From NCBI GenBank assembly GCA_009889515.1, contig WUQR01000091.1, positions 1-55,478 of the forward strand: DNA of 55,478 bases, read 5' to 3'. The position numbers were made by a program, and so were the translations under genes. This document shows positions 24,916 to 33,706 of the stretch, one piece after another. The notes under the pieces were generated by a model that ran no database searches, was not told the DNA's origin, and saw only the letters and a program-made list of their open reading frames with translations. Each line of letters begins with the position of its first letter. The first letter of the stretch is position 1. This DNA is from Nitrososphaerota archaeon. Its GTDB lineage: Archaea > Thermoproteota > Nitrososphaeria_A > Caldarchaeales > Calditenuaceae.

Positions 24916-26470
24916 GTCTGACGTAGCTAAAATTGCTAAGTTAGTAGAGGCTGTAGCCAAGAACAAAATAGCGTATCCGTGTAGCAACAACAAAATGTTC
25001 TACTGCTTCAGCAGTAACGAGGATTTGAGCGATGCGCTTGATGCGTATGCATCTTATATTAGGAGGACGAGAGACGGCGGTAGAGTCATGATTAGGCTGT
25101 GGAGGAGGGAGGGGAGCGAGTATATGATAGTGAGGGGTTATGCGCCCATACTCAGCAAACTTGGATACTACGTCTTAGATTTTGCGCCGTGGATTGAAGT
25201 AGACGTGCCTACACGCGTAGGTTCAATTACTCTAAGAGATTATCAGTCAGAAGTAGTGTTTGCAACTTTAGTACAGCTGAGACACATAGGCAGTGCAACT
25301 CAAATGGTTGCAACCGGAGGCGGCAAGACGTATATACTTCTTTCTGTATACGATAGTTTGAGACAGATTAAGCCCATAAAAGCAGTTTGGCTCACTCTTT
25401 CAAAAGACTTAATTCTTCAAGCGAGAGATATGGCGCATAAAGCCGGGATTAAATTCGGCGTTATATACGGCGATGAGTACCAGCCGAACCAAGAGCTGAC
25501 TGGGATAACTGTACAGTCTGCGTACTATGCAATAACAGGAAAGCAACTCAAGTTAATAGACTACCCCACAAAGCGCGAGCTCGTAAATAAACGCGAGGCA
25601 ATAGTCGAGCTGATTAAATCTGCAGACTTAATTATATTCGATGAAAGCCAGCACATACCAGCTAAATCAGTACTCGCAGTTATGCGCGCAAATCCAAATG
25701 CGTTAATTGTGTCGGCATCAGGCACTCCTAAGCGCAACGATTCTGATACACCGCTTATATATGCGTTATCAGGTCATATAGTTCCAAGAGTAGTTACATC
25801 GTCCGAACTAATACAGCGGGGGTTTTTAGTACGGCCATACATATTCATGCTGAAAAACAACAACGGGTGCAGAAGTGGCGGGAGGGGAGTAAAGCGGTTT
25901 ATGGAGTTGCGCAAATGTATTGAGCTGTCGAGAGAGAGAGCGCTACTTATAGCTAAAGTAGTAGACATGTTGCACTCACTAGGCATAGTTCCAGTTATGG
26001 TTCACGTGAATATGATAGCATCGTGCAAACTGATATCAAATACCATTAAGTCGCTAGGGATTTACGCTATATGTGTTTCATCAGAAGTAAACGAGAAGAT
26101 AAGAAACGCCATATTCAACGCAGTGAGGTCGGGCAAGCTACATACTATAGTAGTCACACCGCTTGGTAGAGAAGGTCTTGACTTGCCGAACGTGCGCGCA
26201 TTAGTTATTGCGTCTGGCGGCAAGAGCGTAGTCTCAGTGCCTCAGACTGTAGGCAGAGTCCTCAGATCTGCGCCGGGCAAGCAGTTAGCTATAGTTGTAG
26301 ACATATTTGATACTGACGGCGTTTTTAAACTCCACGGGCTTGAGAGGAAGAAGATGTACACGTCTGAGCCACTGTGGTATGTAGACGTTGTAAACAGCAT
26401 AAACGAGCTTGAGGAGAAAATAGCTCAGGTAATAGATTTTGAACTAAAATCGAAAAATTTAAAAATCTGA
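24869..26470 (+). CDS. SF2 DNA helicase 2
   Basis: A 533-aa ResIII-type helicase. Walker A is VATGGGKT (147-154), the DEAD-box position reads DESQ (258-261), SASGTPKRND follows, and the final motif is QTVGRVLRS near 459. Motif spacing is normal, unlike the larger paralogue upstream. LRDYQSEVVFATL just before Walker A matches the Q-motif position. Alternative starts at 24839 (TTG) and 24854 are in frame; 24869 gives the shortest overlap. It probably unwinds or remodels viral DNA at forks or recombination intermediates. Confidence 0.85.
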   Translation: MSFLDSAGLAFPSIAESDVAKIAKLVEAVAKNKIAYPCSNNKMFYCFSSNEDLSDALDAYASYIRRTRDGGRVMIRLWRREGSEYMIVRGYAPILSKLGYYVLDFAPWIEVDVPTRVGSITLRDYQSEVVFATLVQLRHIGSATQMVATGGGKTYILLSVYDSLRQIKPIKAVWLTLSKDLILQARDMAHKAGIKFGVIYGDEYQPNQELTGITVQSAYYAITGKQLKLIDYPTKRELVNKREAIVELIKSADLIIFDESQHIPAKSVLAVMRANPNALIVSASGTPKRNDSDTPLIYALSGHIVPRVVTSSELIQRGFLVRPYIFMLKNNNGCRSGGRGVKRFMELRKCIELSRERALLIAKVVDMLHSLGIVPVMVHVNMIASCKLISNTIKSLGIYAICVSSEVNEKIRNAIFNAVRSGKLHTIVVTPLGREGLDLPNVRALVIASGGKSVVSVPQTVGRVLRSAPGKQLAIVVDIFDTDGVFKLHGLERKKMYTSEPLWYVDVVNSINELEEKIAQVIDFELKSKNLKI

Positions 26471-26486
26471 GTTTACAGCACTTTTA

Positions 26487-26807
26487 ATGAAGTGTAAAAT
26501 TGGCGAGTTTGAAATAGACTTATCGGCGTGGTCTACTAAAGACAAATCGGGCAGGACTGCAGGAGTTTACGAAATTTACGAATATGCAGAGACCAAAATG
26601 GTTGATACTAACGAGAAATCGTTTAAGATTTTCAAAAACGGAGTTGCTGTGTATGAAATAAGCTGTAACGGCGATACGCTTAAACAGTATGAGGAGGAGG
26701 ACAAAGAGTGTGTAGTCGGAGTGGCCAAATGCGGAAAGTATATCGCAGTGTATGTAATGGACAAAGAGCGCAAGTCTACAATAGCGTTAAGTTTAGGCAT
26801 GGTTTAA
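26487..26807 (+). CDS. Small beta-rich hypothetical protein
   Basis: A 106-aa protein with short alternating strands (MKCKIGEFEIDLSAW, KSFKIFKNGVAVYEISCNG, ECVVGVAKCGKYIAVYVMD). It looks like a small beta-barrel or beta-sandwich with two cysteine pairs. A TATA-like AAATTTAAAAA lies about 26 nt upstream of the ATG. Not recognised. Confidence 0.65.
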   Translation: MKCKIGEFEIDLSAWSTKDKSGRTAGVYEIYEYAETKMVDTNEKSFKIFKNGVAVYEISCNGDTLKQYEEEDKECVVGVAKCGKYIAVYVMDKERKSTIALSLGMV

Positions 26808-26808
26808 T

Positions 26809-27309
26809 ATGTCGGGCCAGCCGACTTCACTACTAGAACAGCTTAAGAGAGATACAGAGCGGTTTAAATCGCCGAGGCTTAGACTAATTGAGTCTGGACA
26901 GCTAGAGCTTGTAACCAAGCCGTTTATAGAGATAATTAAAGACAACATCACTGATAGAGAAGCTAAGGCGCAGATAGATCTGCTTGCCAACAACGAGGAG
27001 TTTAAAAGAGCTCTGCTTGAACTTATAACAATCGTGTGGCTGTCTAAACTAATAGACAGCGGTAAACAAGTCGGGAACAGAGTAGAGACGTTCGACTTCA
27101 AACTGTACAAAATCATGAGGAGGGGGTGGCTTATTCAGTGCATACCGCTTGACGGCTCATGTCCAAACAACGTTATCGACTTTATTATTGAAGTAATTAG
27201 GGCCAATAAAGATAAGCAAGAGATTCACAGCGTAATAATCGAAACAGTCAAAGAGCTAGCATCATCTAACGAAGAGTTTAAAAAGAAGATAACTGAAGTA
27301 CTACAATGA
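26809..27309 (+). CDS. Helical hypothetical protein
   Basis: A 166-aa charged helical protein, not recognised. It contains two similar phrases, ANNEEFKRALLEL at about residue 63 and ASSNEEFKKKITEV at the C-terminus, suggesting an internal repeat. It starts 1 nt after the upstream gene and is coupled to the next by a 4-nt overlap. It may be a scaffold or assembly protein, only by resemblance in composition. Confidence 0.65.
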   Translation: MSGQPTSLLEQLKRDTERFKSPRLRLIESGQLELVTKPFIEIIKDNITDREAKAQIDLLANNEEFKRALLELITIVWLSKLIDSGKQVGNRVETFDFKLYKIMRRGWLIQCIPLDGSCPNNVIDFIIEVIRANKDKQEIHSVIIETVKELASSNEEFKKKITEVLQ

Positions 27310-27956
27310 TACCAGCAAGAGATATTGATTCGATTGAGGAGGAGCAACAACAAGTTACTGCAGAGGAAGATTTAATTAAACTATCAATACAGCAGACTCA
27401 AGAAACTATAAGGAAGTACAAAGAGCTGTTGAGGAAGTGCGGAGGCGAAATGGCGCTTATGTCGTTTTTCGAAGAGGTGTTGCCCGCACCACTTAAAGCG
27501 GCGCTTATAAATGCGCTCAAATACGAGCCAGATTTGTTTACTGTTCTGCGTAATTCGCTTATGTTCTACTTAGCTGTAATGTATTTAGGAGAGAAGGGCT
27601 CAGATGAGGGCGGCGGCAAGAGGAGGAGGAGCAGAGGTGGTGACGAGGAAGAAGAATTCGATAGAGAGAAAATGGAAAGGCTTGTTGCTCAAGAGATAGC
27701 AAAACAAGCAATTGCGTCGGTTACTCAGCAACAACACGCGCATGGCGTTGATGCATCAAACCCTTTCCAGCAACTGCTGGCGGGCATGCTGATGAAATTC
27801 ATTCAAGAACGCATGGCATCAATAGGACAGACAGCCATGTCGGCGCCAATAACGCCTCCAATAACGCCTCAAGTCCAACAACCGCAACCGCCTCAGATAG
27901 GCCAGCAACCGCCTCAGCAGAAGAAGAAGAACGTGATAGATATATCGGAGTTGTGA
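27306..27956 (+). CDS. Charged protein with disordered Gln/Pro-rich tail
   Basis: A 216-aa protein in four parts: an acidic coiled-coil start (about 1-45), a hydrophobic helical core (MSFFEEVLPAPLKAALINAL to LMFYLAVMYLG), a KRRRSRGGDEEEEFD charged linker, and a Gln/Pro tail (about 170-205) ending VIDISEL. The tail resembles that of the 168-aa gene at 31174-31680, which ends with similar P/Q runs. A multimerising virion or scaffold protein is possible. Below its stop lies a small CCTC-AACGCA-GAGG hairpin (27969-27982), perhaps a terminator. Confidence 0.65.
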   Translation: MIPARDIDSIEEEQQQVTAEEDLIKLSIQQTQETIRKYKELLRKCGGEMALMSFFEEVLPAPLKAALINALKYEPDLFTVLRNSLMFYLAVMYLGEKGSDEGGGKRRRSRGGDEEEEFDREKMERLVAQEIAKQAIASVTQQQHAHGVDASNPFQQLLAGMLMKFIQERMASIGQTAMSAPITPPITPQVQQPQPPQIGQQPPQQKKKNVIDISEL

Positions 27957-28038
27957 GAATAGATTTTGAACCTCAACGCAGAGGTGATGCCGTCAAGCGC
28001 GTTTTTAGCTTTTTAAATATCAGTAAGTAGCTGTTTGT

Positions 28039-28362
28039 ATGGACGCGACCTATAATGTTGCTGATGATGTTAAAACAATATGTTCAACAATTCTCAACTC
28101 GCTCTCTATACGCACTTTAGAGTTCCTCAAGTGGGCTACTGTTAATAAAACTGCAGATGTAGTAGTGCTGATCAAAGACCCGCGTCCTGATGAAGTTGCG
28201 AAAATAATTGACACTTGGATTGCTCTAATAAATTCTCAAGAACGCAATCCTTTTATACGCGGAGAGATGGTGCGCGACTTAACAGCAATTAAGGCATGTC
28301 TGATGATGGGGGAAACTTCTGCTATAAAGAGGATGTTCATAAACTTGCTGTTCGGGAGGTGA
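28039..28362 (+). CDS. Helical hypothetical protein
   Basis: A 107-aa protein, almost all helix (ADDVKTICSTILNSLSIRTLEFLKWA, then ADVVVLIKDPRPDEVAKIIDTWIALINSQ). A TATA-like CTTTTTAAATA lies about 26 nt upstream of the ATG. Its TGA overlaps a GTG start of the next gene (GTGA). Confidence 0.65.
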   Translation: MDATYNVADDVKTICSTILNSLSIRTLEFLKWATVNKTADVVVLIKDPRPDEVAKIIDTWIALINSQERNPFIRGEMVRDLTAIKACLMMGETSAIKRMFINLLFGR

Positions 28363-28664
28363 ACAGTCGCAAGCTGATATATATAGACTTAGACGACTGC
28401 AATATTTCTAAAATACCAGAGTGGGCTGAAGTTGTGTCTGTGTCTAAGAGCAGTGGGGGCGGGTGTCACGTGTTAGTATCAGTCAGTGCGCCTAATATAC
28501 CCTGTATAGAGCCAGTATTAGAGGCGTATTTAGGCGGTGATATAATGAGGGCGAAGCTAGACTTCATAAGGTGCGCAAACGGCATTCCATACCACTACGG
28601 GTTTTTCGATATAAAAGGGATAAGGAGTAAAGGAGTGGGATGTCAGCGGCAATATCGATATTAA
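28359..28664 (+). CDS. Small protein with primase-like DxD and SGGGCH motifs
   Basis: A 101-aa protein from the GTG at 28359. It overlaps the upstream stop by 4 nt and has GGGAG before it. An ATG at 28296 is open but would overlap by 67 nt. Residues 6-13 read LIYIDLDD and residues 29-40 read SKSSGGGCHVLV. This order matches motifs I and II of archaeo-eukaryotic primases (hhhDhD, then S-G-x-G-x-H). The third catalytic Asp is not obvious and the domain is half normal size. It may be a relic or minimal nucleotide-binding AEP fold, and this call is tentative. Confidence 0.5.
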   Translation: MNSRKLIYIDLDDCNISKIPEWAEVVSVSKSSGGGCHVLVSVSAPNIPCIEPVLEAYLGGDIMRAKLDFIRCANGIPYHYGFFDIKGIRSKGVGCQRQYRY

Positions 28665-29368
28665 GTTCACTCAATCCATATTTCACTATATTCTGCAATC
28701 ATGTAAAAACTTACAAAGTCAGTAATATACAGTGTGCTAAGTTAGGTGGCGATTTACTGAATGTAATGAGCTGGTCATATGGTGTACAGTACGATTCAAA
28801 TCAAGACAAAATTACAATTACTATCAACGTGATTATAACTGATGCGCTGAGCGCTGGAACTACTGTACTGTGTGCACTGAAAGATAGCAATAACAACACA
28901 TTGAACACTTTTTCGTTTAGAGTTGAACAAGATCTTCCCTACGGCATTAATTTGACGTACAAACGCATGTTTATAAGACCCTTTCCAGAGCTACTTGGTG
29001 GCGGGGCTAAACTAGCACAAGTGCTTAGGGGCGAGATATCAATATCAGACATTAAACTTGTTGCAAAAGACACGAAGAATAACGTAATTACGTCAATTGG
29101 GTGGAGTAATGCAGGATTGTGCAGAAGTGATGACAAGGGAAATATAGGAATCGGCTCATACGATAAACCGTTTGTTGTAGAGACGTTTAGACTTCCAGCT
29201 CTAGTATATCTCAGAGTAGAATACGGAGACGGCACGTCGTATGAAGCACCAGTAGCAAGCATTACAGCTCCAAATCCGCCAGCTATAGAATTTAGTCCGC
29301 CGAAAATACCAGTAGTTGCCGGGTATGTATTGTTTGTTAACTATCATCGCATCAGTATTCCATCCTAG
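28640..29368 (+). CDS. Beta-rich structural-like protein
   Basis: A 242-aa beta-rich protein that overlaps the preceding gene by 25 nt. The N-terminal ~100 residues follow the HB-like plan: helix (ILSSLNPYFTIFCNHV), a strand repeated as DKITITINVIITDALSAGTTVLCALKD, and a turn. The rest has Ig-like strands and ends in a Pro-rich segment before VAGYVLFVNYHRISI. A role as virion surface protein is inferred from composition and from the run of similar genes that follows. Confidence 0.6.
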   Translation: MSAAISILSSLNPYFTIFCNHVKTYKVSNIQCAKLGGDLLNVMSWSYGVQYDSNQDKITITINVIITDALSAGTTVLCALKDSNNNTLNTFSFRVEQDLPYGINLTYKRMFIRPFPELLGGGAKLAQVLRGEISISDIKLVAKDTKNNVITSIGWSNAGLCRSDDKGNIGIGSYDKPFVVETFRLPALVYLRVEYGDGTSYEAPVASITAPNPPAIEFSPPKIPVVAGYVLFVNYHRISIPS

Positions 29369-29417
29369 GGAGCGGGGAGCTGTAAAGTAATTTAAATTCT
29401 TCCCACGGTCTTAATAC

Positions 29418-30356
29418 GTGTCATACTACGGAGTACTAGAATTGTTAGTTGTTCACGCCTTAGTTACCGGTTCTACTAATTTCGCTAACATCGGCTACAG
29501 ATTTAAGTGTGAGGGGGGGACTGTGACGTGTACTGTGAGAAATTTTAGCGTAACAATAGAGAGTAACTATGATCCGCTTGACAACTACGTAGATTATACT
29601 CCAAAAACTTCTGCTGTTATAAGCGCGAATGTGTTGTGCGATTTTTGCGGAAAAAACAGATTGAATATTTGCTATGTTAAAGAAGGCGATGGCTTATACC
29701 TTTCTACAACCTCCCTCAATAATGCAACTCTTGAGGTTTTAGTGCCAGTAACTACAACTAACATATTTCCATCGCTATATCCAATTGATACTACCGACCT
29801 AGGAGTGCCACTGCCAAGCGATACGTTTCCCGTAAAAGTGCGCGACGCACACTATCATCGCAATTCGTTTACTACTTATTTCAACATACCGTGGATAGGA
29901 ACAAATAGCGTTACAACTGCATATGGTTTTATCAGTTATACATCAGGTAGGTCGTCAATAGCGGTATATTCAGACGGCAGGTATAACCCCTACTTTTCAG
30001 TTCTCTACAATAAGCGAGTTTCATCTGATAAGTACTACAGATTTGACGTCTTGTTGACAGACGGCACTCGATATTATTTAGAGCAAACTCCATTTCTGTC
30101 GCCCAGCGATATGGACATAAGATTAGAACAATACAACAACTATGCATCAATCGTCATTTCGTTCGCGAACCCAATATTCCAAAAGGTTTATACAGTAGGT
30201 AAATCGATTGTGGGCATACAAATGATAAACTCATCAAATGCTGTAGTATTTGGGCTTATATTCAGCGGAAGCGTTCCCATTACTTCAACGCCTACTGGCA
30301 ACAGGCTAACTATTAAAATAAGTCCGACAAATATATCGGCATATACTGGCTCATGA
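29418..30356 (+). CDS. Beta-rich structural-like protein with N-terminal hydrophobic helix
   Basis: A 312-aa protein from a GTG start with AATTTAAATT about 25 nt upstream. A short helical start (YGVLELLVVHALVTGS) is followed by beta strands throughout and a C-x3-C-x6-C type cluster (GGTVTCTVRN, then LCDFCGKNRLNIC). The aromatic-rich centre (DAHYHRNSFTTYFNIPWIG) looks like a carbohydrate or fibre surface. It is coupled to the next gene by ATGA. Confidence 0.6.
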   Translation: MSYYGVLELLVVHALVTGSTNFANIGYRFKCEGGTVTCTVRNFSVTIESNYDPLDNYVDYTPKTSAVISANVLCDFCGKNRLNICYVKEGDGLYLSTTSLNNATLEVLVPVTTTNIFPSLYPIDTTDLGVPLPSDTFPVKVRDAHYHRNSFTTYFNIPWIGTNSVTTAYGFISYTSGRSSIAVYSDGRYNPYFSVLYNKRVSSDKYYRFDVLLTDGTRYYLEQTPFLSPSDMDIRLEQYNNYASIVISFANPIFQKVYTVGKSIVGIQMINSSNAVVFGLIFSGSVPITSTPTGNRLTIKISPTNISAYTGS

Positions 30357-31132
30357 TTATTGACACAACTCCTATAAGATCTACTGCCCTCAATATGTCG
30401 TTAGGCTCAGACTGCATAGCAATTCTTACGTTTAGAAATTGGGGACAAGTGGCTACAGACTACGTCTGTTTAGTGTATCAGCTGAGCTCTGACGGTTTAG
30501 CTACTGCTGTTGACACGTACATAGATCTTTCAGATTTAGACAGCGTTGTTATAACATCTAAACTGTGTGCAGACACCTCTAAACCGCCGCCGCCTGGATT
30601 TTCAGCAGTGCCGTCAAACGGGGCGTGTATGCTAGTGCCCGGCACGCCTACTGAAGAGGATATACTCTACTCAGTTGAAGTGTTCTGCTACAATGGCGAT
30701 TTCTCAAACCCGCCAAAGAAGTACTTGGCAATATACGAAATGAACCACTCATACAGACAGAGGCCGTTTATACGAATACCGGAAATATATGCGTCAGACA
30801 GGGCCCTCAACCCGGGGTTTATAGACATAGACCCAGCCGCATCTGTGTTGGCAAGGGGTATATTCAGCAGTGTATATGCAAGTTTGAGACTTGATGACAA
30901 CAGCACAGTTTCAAACATTCCAGTAACTATTTCCACATCTACAGAGTCTATGCACACAATATCGCTTATATTTGACTTGTCTGTAGGCATTACTGGAGTC
31001 GATAGAAAGATAACAGAGATTATATTCTACCATCCCGACTATGGTACTATAGGCAGAATATCCAATTTATTCCTACATTTATCGGCCAAGATAACATATA
31101 TCGCCGACATTAATACTCAAGTGATGGTGTAA
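30353..31132 (+). CDS. Beta-rich structural-like protein
   Basis: A 259-aa beta-rich protein. Four or five cysteines sit in the first half (SDCIAIL, DYVCLVYQL, SKLCADTS, GACMLVPG). A Pro-rich loop (SKPPPPGFSAVP) interrupts the domain. The second half has Ser/Thr/Val strands ending in VDRKITEIIFYHPD. No family recognised. It lies in tandem with 28640 and 29418 as a three-gene run of larger beta proteins. Confidence 0.6.
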   Translation: MIIDTTPIRSTALNMSLGSDCIAILTFRNWGQVATDYVCLVYQLSSDGLATAVDTYIDLSDLDSVVITSKLCADTSKPPPPGFSAVPSNGACMLVPGTPTEEDILYSVEVFCYNGDFSNPPKKYLAIYEMNHSYRQRPFIRIPEIYASDRALNPGFIDIDPAASVLARGIFSSVYASLRLDDNSTVSNIPVTISTSTESMHTISLIFDLSVGITGVDRKITEIIFYHPDYGTIGRISNLFLHLSAKITYIADINTQVMV

Positions 31133-31173
31133 CAGAGCTCATTAAAAATTTATACTAGTACAGAGTTGTACTC

Positions 31174-31680
31174 ATGCTACCAAATAGCGATATAACAATT
31201 GAGCTCACGGAAGAGCAGATTAGGAATATGATTATTAACAGCATGATAAGCTCGCAAGACCAGAAGGTTAGGGAGCAGTTTATCAGTTTTGTATCAATAG
31301 ACGTGCAGATTGCAAACGAGCGCACGCTTAGAGTATCAATGTCAATAGACCCCAGAATTCTTACTTTGTCTTTACCGCCGCAAGCAAAAAACGTTGTGGT
31401 GTCGTCTAACAGAATATCAGTATCATTCGACGTAGATTTGTATGATATACTGGCCGAAGAGATTAATAGAGGAGTAAGGATAGTGTCGGTAGACCCAGAC
31501 AGGGGCGTTATTAAATTGGCCATACCAATAGGCGCTATAGCGCCAATAGTCCCCGGCGTTGTGCCCATGATGCCTCAGCAGATGACTCAACAAATAATTA
31601 ATCAATTAGCTCAACAAGTAGTACAGCAACACACTCAGCCACCTCAGCAACAACAGCGTAGCAGAATAGTAACTAAATAA
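31174..31680 (+). CDS. Protein with beta core and Gln/Pro-rich tail
   Basis: A 168-aa protein: a helical start (LTEEQIRNMIINSMISSQDQKVREQF), a beta core (FVSIDVQIANERTLRVSMSIDPRI), a hydrophobic glycine/proline stretch (KLAIPIGAIAPIVPGVVPMMP), then a Gln-rich helix and tail. The tail composition matches that of the 216-aa protein at 27306. AAAAATTTATAC lies about 26 nt upstream. Its stop codon shares one base with the next ATG. Confidence 0.6.
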   Translation: MLPNSDITIELTEEQIRNMIINSMISSQDQKVREQFISFVSIDVQIANERTLRVSMSIDPRILTLSLPPQAKNVVVSSNRISVSFDVDLYDILAEEINRGVRIVSVDPDRGVIKLAIPIGAIAPIVPGVVPMMPQQMTQQIINQLAQQVVQQHTQPPQQQQRSRIVTK

Positions 31681-32033
31681 TGCCAATAGCTTTAGACTTA
31701 ATATCTACTTTCATTAAATGGGCTCTTTCCAACTCTCAAATGTCTCTATTCGGAGTAGTCTGCTTGTCTGAGTGCAAGTCTTACAGCGATGCACAGGGAA
31801 ATCCATCAATGACGTCAGTTATTGTGCAATACAACGAGCAGTCTAGGAGGTTGGAGTTTAAGGGCACATATACTGCTACAGACAACACTACAATCAACTC
31901 AGTCATGTTCGGCATTCTCATCAACGGAGTTCCTGCGATGTATACTATAGTGCCAGTCAGACAGAGCGTTATGGCTCGAAAAATGTATGACATTTACTTA
32001 GATGTCTCGTTTGAAATAACAGGAGTGTCTTAA
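31680..32033 (+). CDS. HB-family protein (N-helix plus beta-sandwich)
   Basis: A 117-aa protein, the first member of the expanded HB family. The helix is LDLISTFIKWALSNSQM. It is followed by a strand with GVVCLSECKS, then the core strand LEFKGTYTATDNTTINSVMFGILI, which is diagnostic of the family: aromatic, G, x-F/Y, x-T/V-x, D/N, T-I, x-x-V/I. It ends MYDIYLDVSFEI. Function unknown; virion surface is inferred. Confidence 0.65.
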   Translation: MPIALDLISTFIKWALSNSQMSLFGVVCLSECKSYSDAQGNPSMTSVIVQYNEQSRRLEFKGTYTATDNTTINSVMFGILINGVPAMYTIVPVRQSVMARKMYDIYLDVSFEITGVS

Positions 32034-32072
32034 GTGTAGGGAAATTTTTATTAATCAATGTAACATTTATAT

Positions 32073-32402
32073 GTGTCCGATGCAAGCCTGCTTATTACAA
32101 CAGCGATGAGCTACCTTTATGCAGTCGGCACTGTCGAGGGTTTTGTAGTCCTAGACAGCGTCCGCTCTCCATATCAGTTTATGAACGCATATATGGGCGT
32201 AGACGTGCCTAACAGAAGGGCGACGCTGGTGGGCACTTTTACGCCTACAAACGCCGGCAAGCTGGACAGAGTATACTTTAAGATTCTCAGTCCAAACGGA
32301 GAGATAATGTCAGAGATTGAGCTTATCGACTTGGCGCTATCGCTAAATCTATACGTTCAAGCAAATGTAACATACAAAGTTGTAGTCTCAGTATCGTGGT
32401 GA
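32073..32402 (+). CDS. HB-family protein
   Basis: A 109-aa protein from a GTG. The helix ASLLITTAMSYLYAV is followed by GTVEGFVV and the family core TLVGTFTPTNAGKLDRVYFKIL, and ends VQANVTYKVVVSVSW. It is preceded by an AT-rich promoter (AATTTTTATTAAT) and followed 1 nt later by the 423-aa gene. Confidence 0.65.
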   Translation: MSDASLLITTAMSYLYAVGTVEGFVVLDSVRSPYQFMNAYMGVDVPNRRATLVGTFTPTNAGKLDRVYFKILSPNGEIMSEIELIDLALSLNLYVQANVTYKVVVSVSW

Positions 32403-32403
32403 T

Positions 32404-33675
32404 ATGAGCAACAACCCGTGCAACATCAACTGGACTAATCCTGCCGAAATACTAACTAAAGGCCCTGCATGTCTGTGGCAAGGCATTCAGAGCCTTCCGC
32501 AGACTATCGTAGGCGGAATTATGGGAGCGCTAAACACTATTTGGTCTACAATTGACGGTATAGGAAGAAACGTCTACAACGCCATCAGCGGGATTTTCGG
32601 AGGTATTGCCAACTTTATTCAAAATATAGGTCAGTGGATAACGAACATAGGTAGTGGGATTTTTGCAGGACTGCAGTCATTAGGAGCGTGGATTTGGGGC
32701 GGCTTGCAACAAATAGGTTCAATGTTACTAGGAGGATTTCAGTGGATTGCAGACCGATTCATTAATTTCATCAACGAGTCGTCTAAATGGATTCTTGACA
32801 GATTAGGCGACTTACGCAATATGTTTGAACAGTTCTTCAAAGGAGACATACTCGGCTCATTTATGTCGTGGATTGACTCCACTATAGTAAGCCCAATAAA
32901 GTCGTTTATCAGCAACATCTATGAAAGCATAAAGAAGCATATTGTAGAAGTCATTATCCACAACTTGCCGTCTGTAATAACTACGTTCATAGTCGGCGAG
33001 TTGCTATACAGAATGCCAATGATGCTTGAGAGAGACCAAATCCACGCACTAGAGGCGTTTCTCATGGCGCCAATATTTGTTCCGCTTGGCGCACAGCTGT
33101 TTAACGATGTGTTGAAGAGAAAGGGAATTATAGGAGGCCGGCCGACTGAGTACCAGTACAAGACGTACAGAGAAGTTAAACAGATATCAGAAGCACAGAA
33201 AGACACTATTACGCTATCTCAGCACAGTACGCTGAGAGTTTCAGTGTATTTAGTGAAGGAGATGACTGAGCTAGTTCAAGGTATAGGTAAGGCGAGAATT
33301 ATACAAATGCAAGTTAGGAGTCCAGTTGCTGAATACGATGTTGGGCTTATGGCGTCAGCCAGTATAGCTAGGGCTACAATTCTGCATACAATCGCTGATG
33401 TTATTGTTCTACTTCAATCTTCGGCATCGGTCACCTCTTCAAAGATAGTTGTTGCTAGTAAGAGCATTACAGTATCAGCGTCAGGTAGTGTTACTACAGG
33501 TAAAACAGTTACTGCAAGCAAAACAGTTACCGTATATCCGTCCGGTAGCGTTGTTTCAGCAAAGCCCGTAACTGCTGAAGATACCACTGAATACAGCATT
33601 GAATTACACAGCGGTTTGCTTGTGCCTCAGATGCGTTACATCAGTGGTGTAAGAGCGGATGCAAGCTCGCGGTAA
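32404..33675 (+). CDS. Trp-rich amphipathic protein with C-terminal beta-repeat tail
   Basis: A 423-aa protein. Residues 20-140 are a run of repeated amphipathic glycine/tryptophan/isoleucine helices (GIQSLPQTIVGGIMGALNTI, then GGIANFIQNIGQWITNI, GLQSLGAWIWGGLQQI, MLLGGFQWIADRF), as in tape-measure or membrane-binding proteins. A helical middle leads to a C-terminal beta-repeat of about 90 residues with the phrase SASVTSSKIVVASKSITVSA repeated loosely. The tail composition resembles that of the 830-aa protein at 42246-44738. An internal virion or membrane-interacting protein is likely. Confidence 0.65.
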   Translation: MSNNPCNINWTNPAEILTKGPACLWQGIQSLPQTIVGGIMGALNTIWSTIDGIGRNVYNAISGIFGGIANFIQNIGQWITNIGSGIFAGLQSLGAWIWGGLQQIGSMLLGGFQWIADRFINFINESSKWILDRLGDLRNMFEQFFKGDILGSFMSWIDSTIVSPIKSFISNIYESIKKHIVEVIIHNLPSVITTFIVGELLYRMPMMLERDQIHALEAFLMAPIFVPLGAQLFNDVLKRKGIIGGRPTEYQYKTYREVKQISEAQKDTITLSQHSTLRVSVYLVKEMTELVQGIGKARIIQMQVRSPVAEYDVGLMASASIARATILHTIADVIVLLQSSASVTSSKIVVASKSITVSASGSVTTGKTVTASKTVTVYPSGSVVSAKPVTAEDTTEYSIELHSGLLVPQMRYISGVRADASSR

Positions 33676-33706
33676 CAATGTTTAAAATCAACATACAATA
33701 AAAAAC

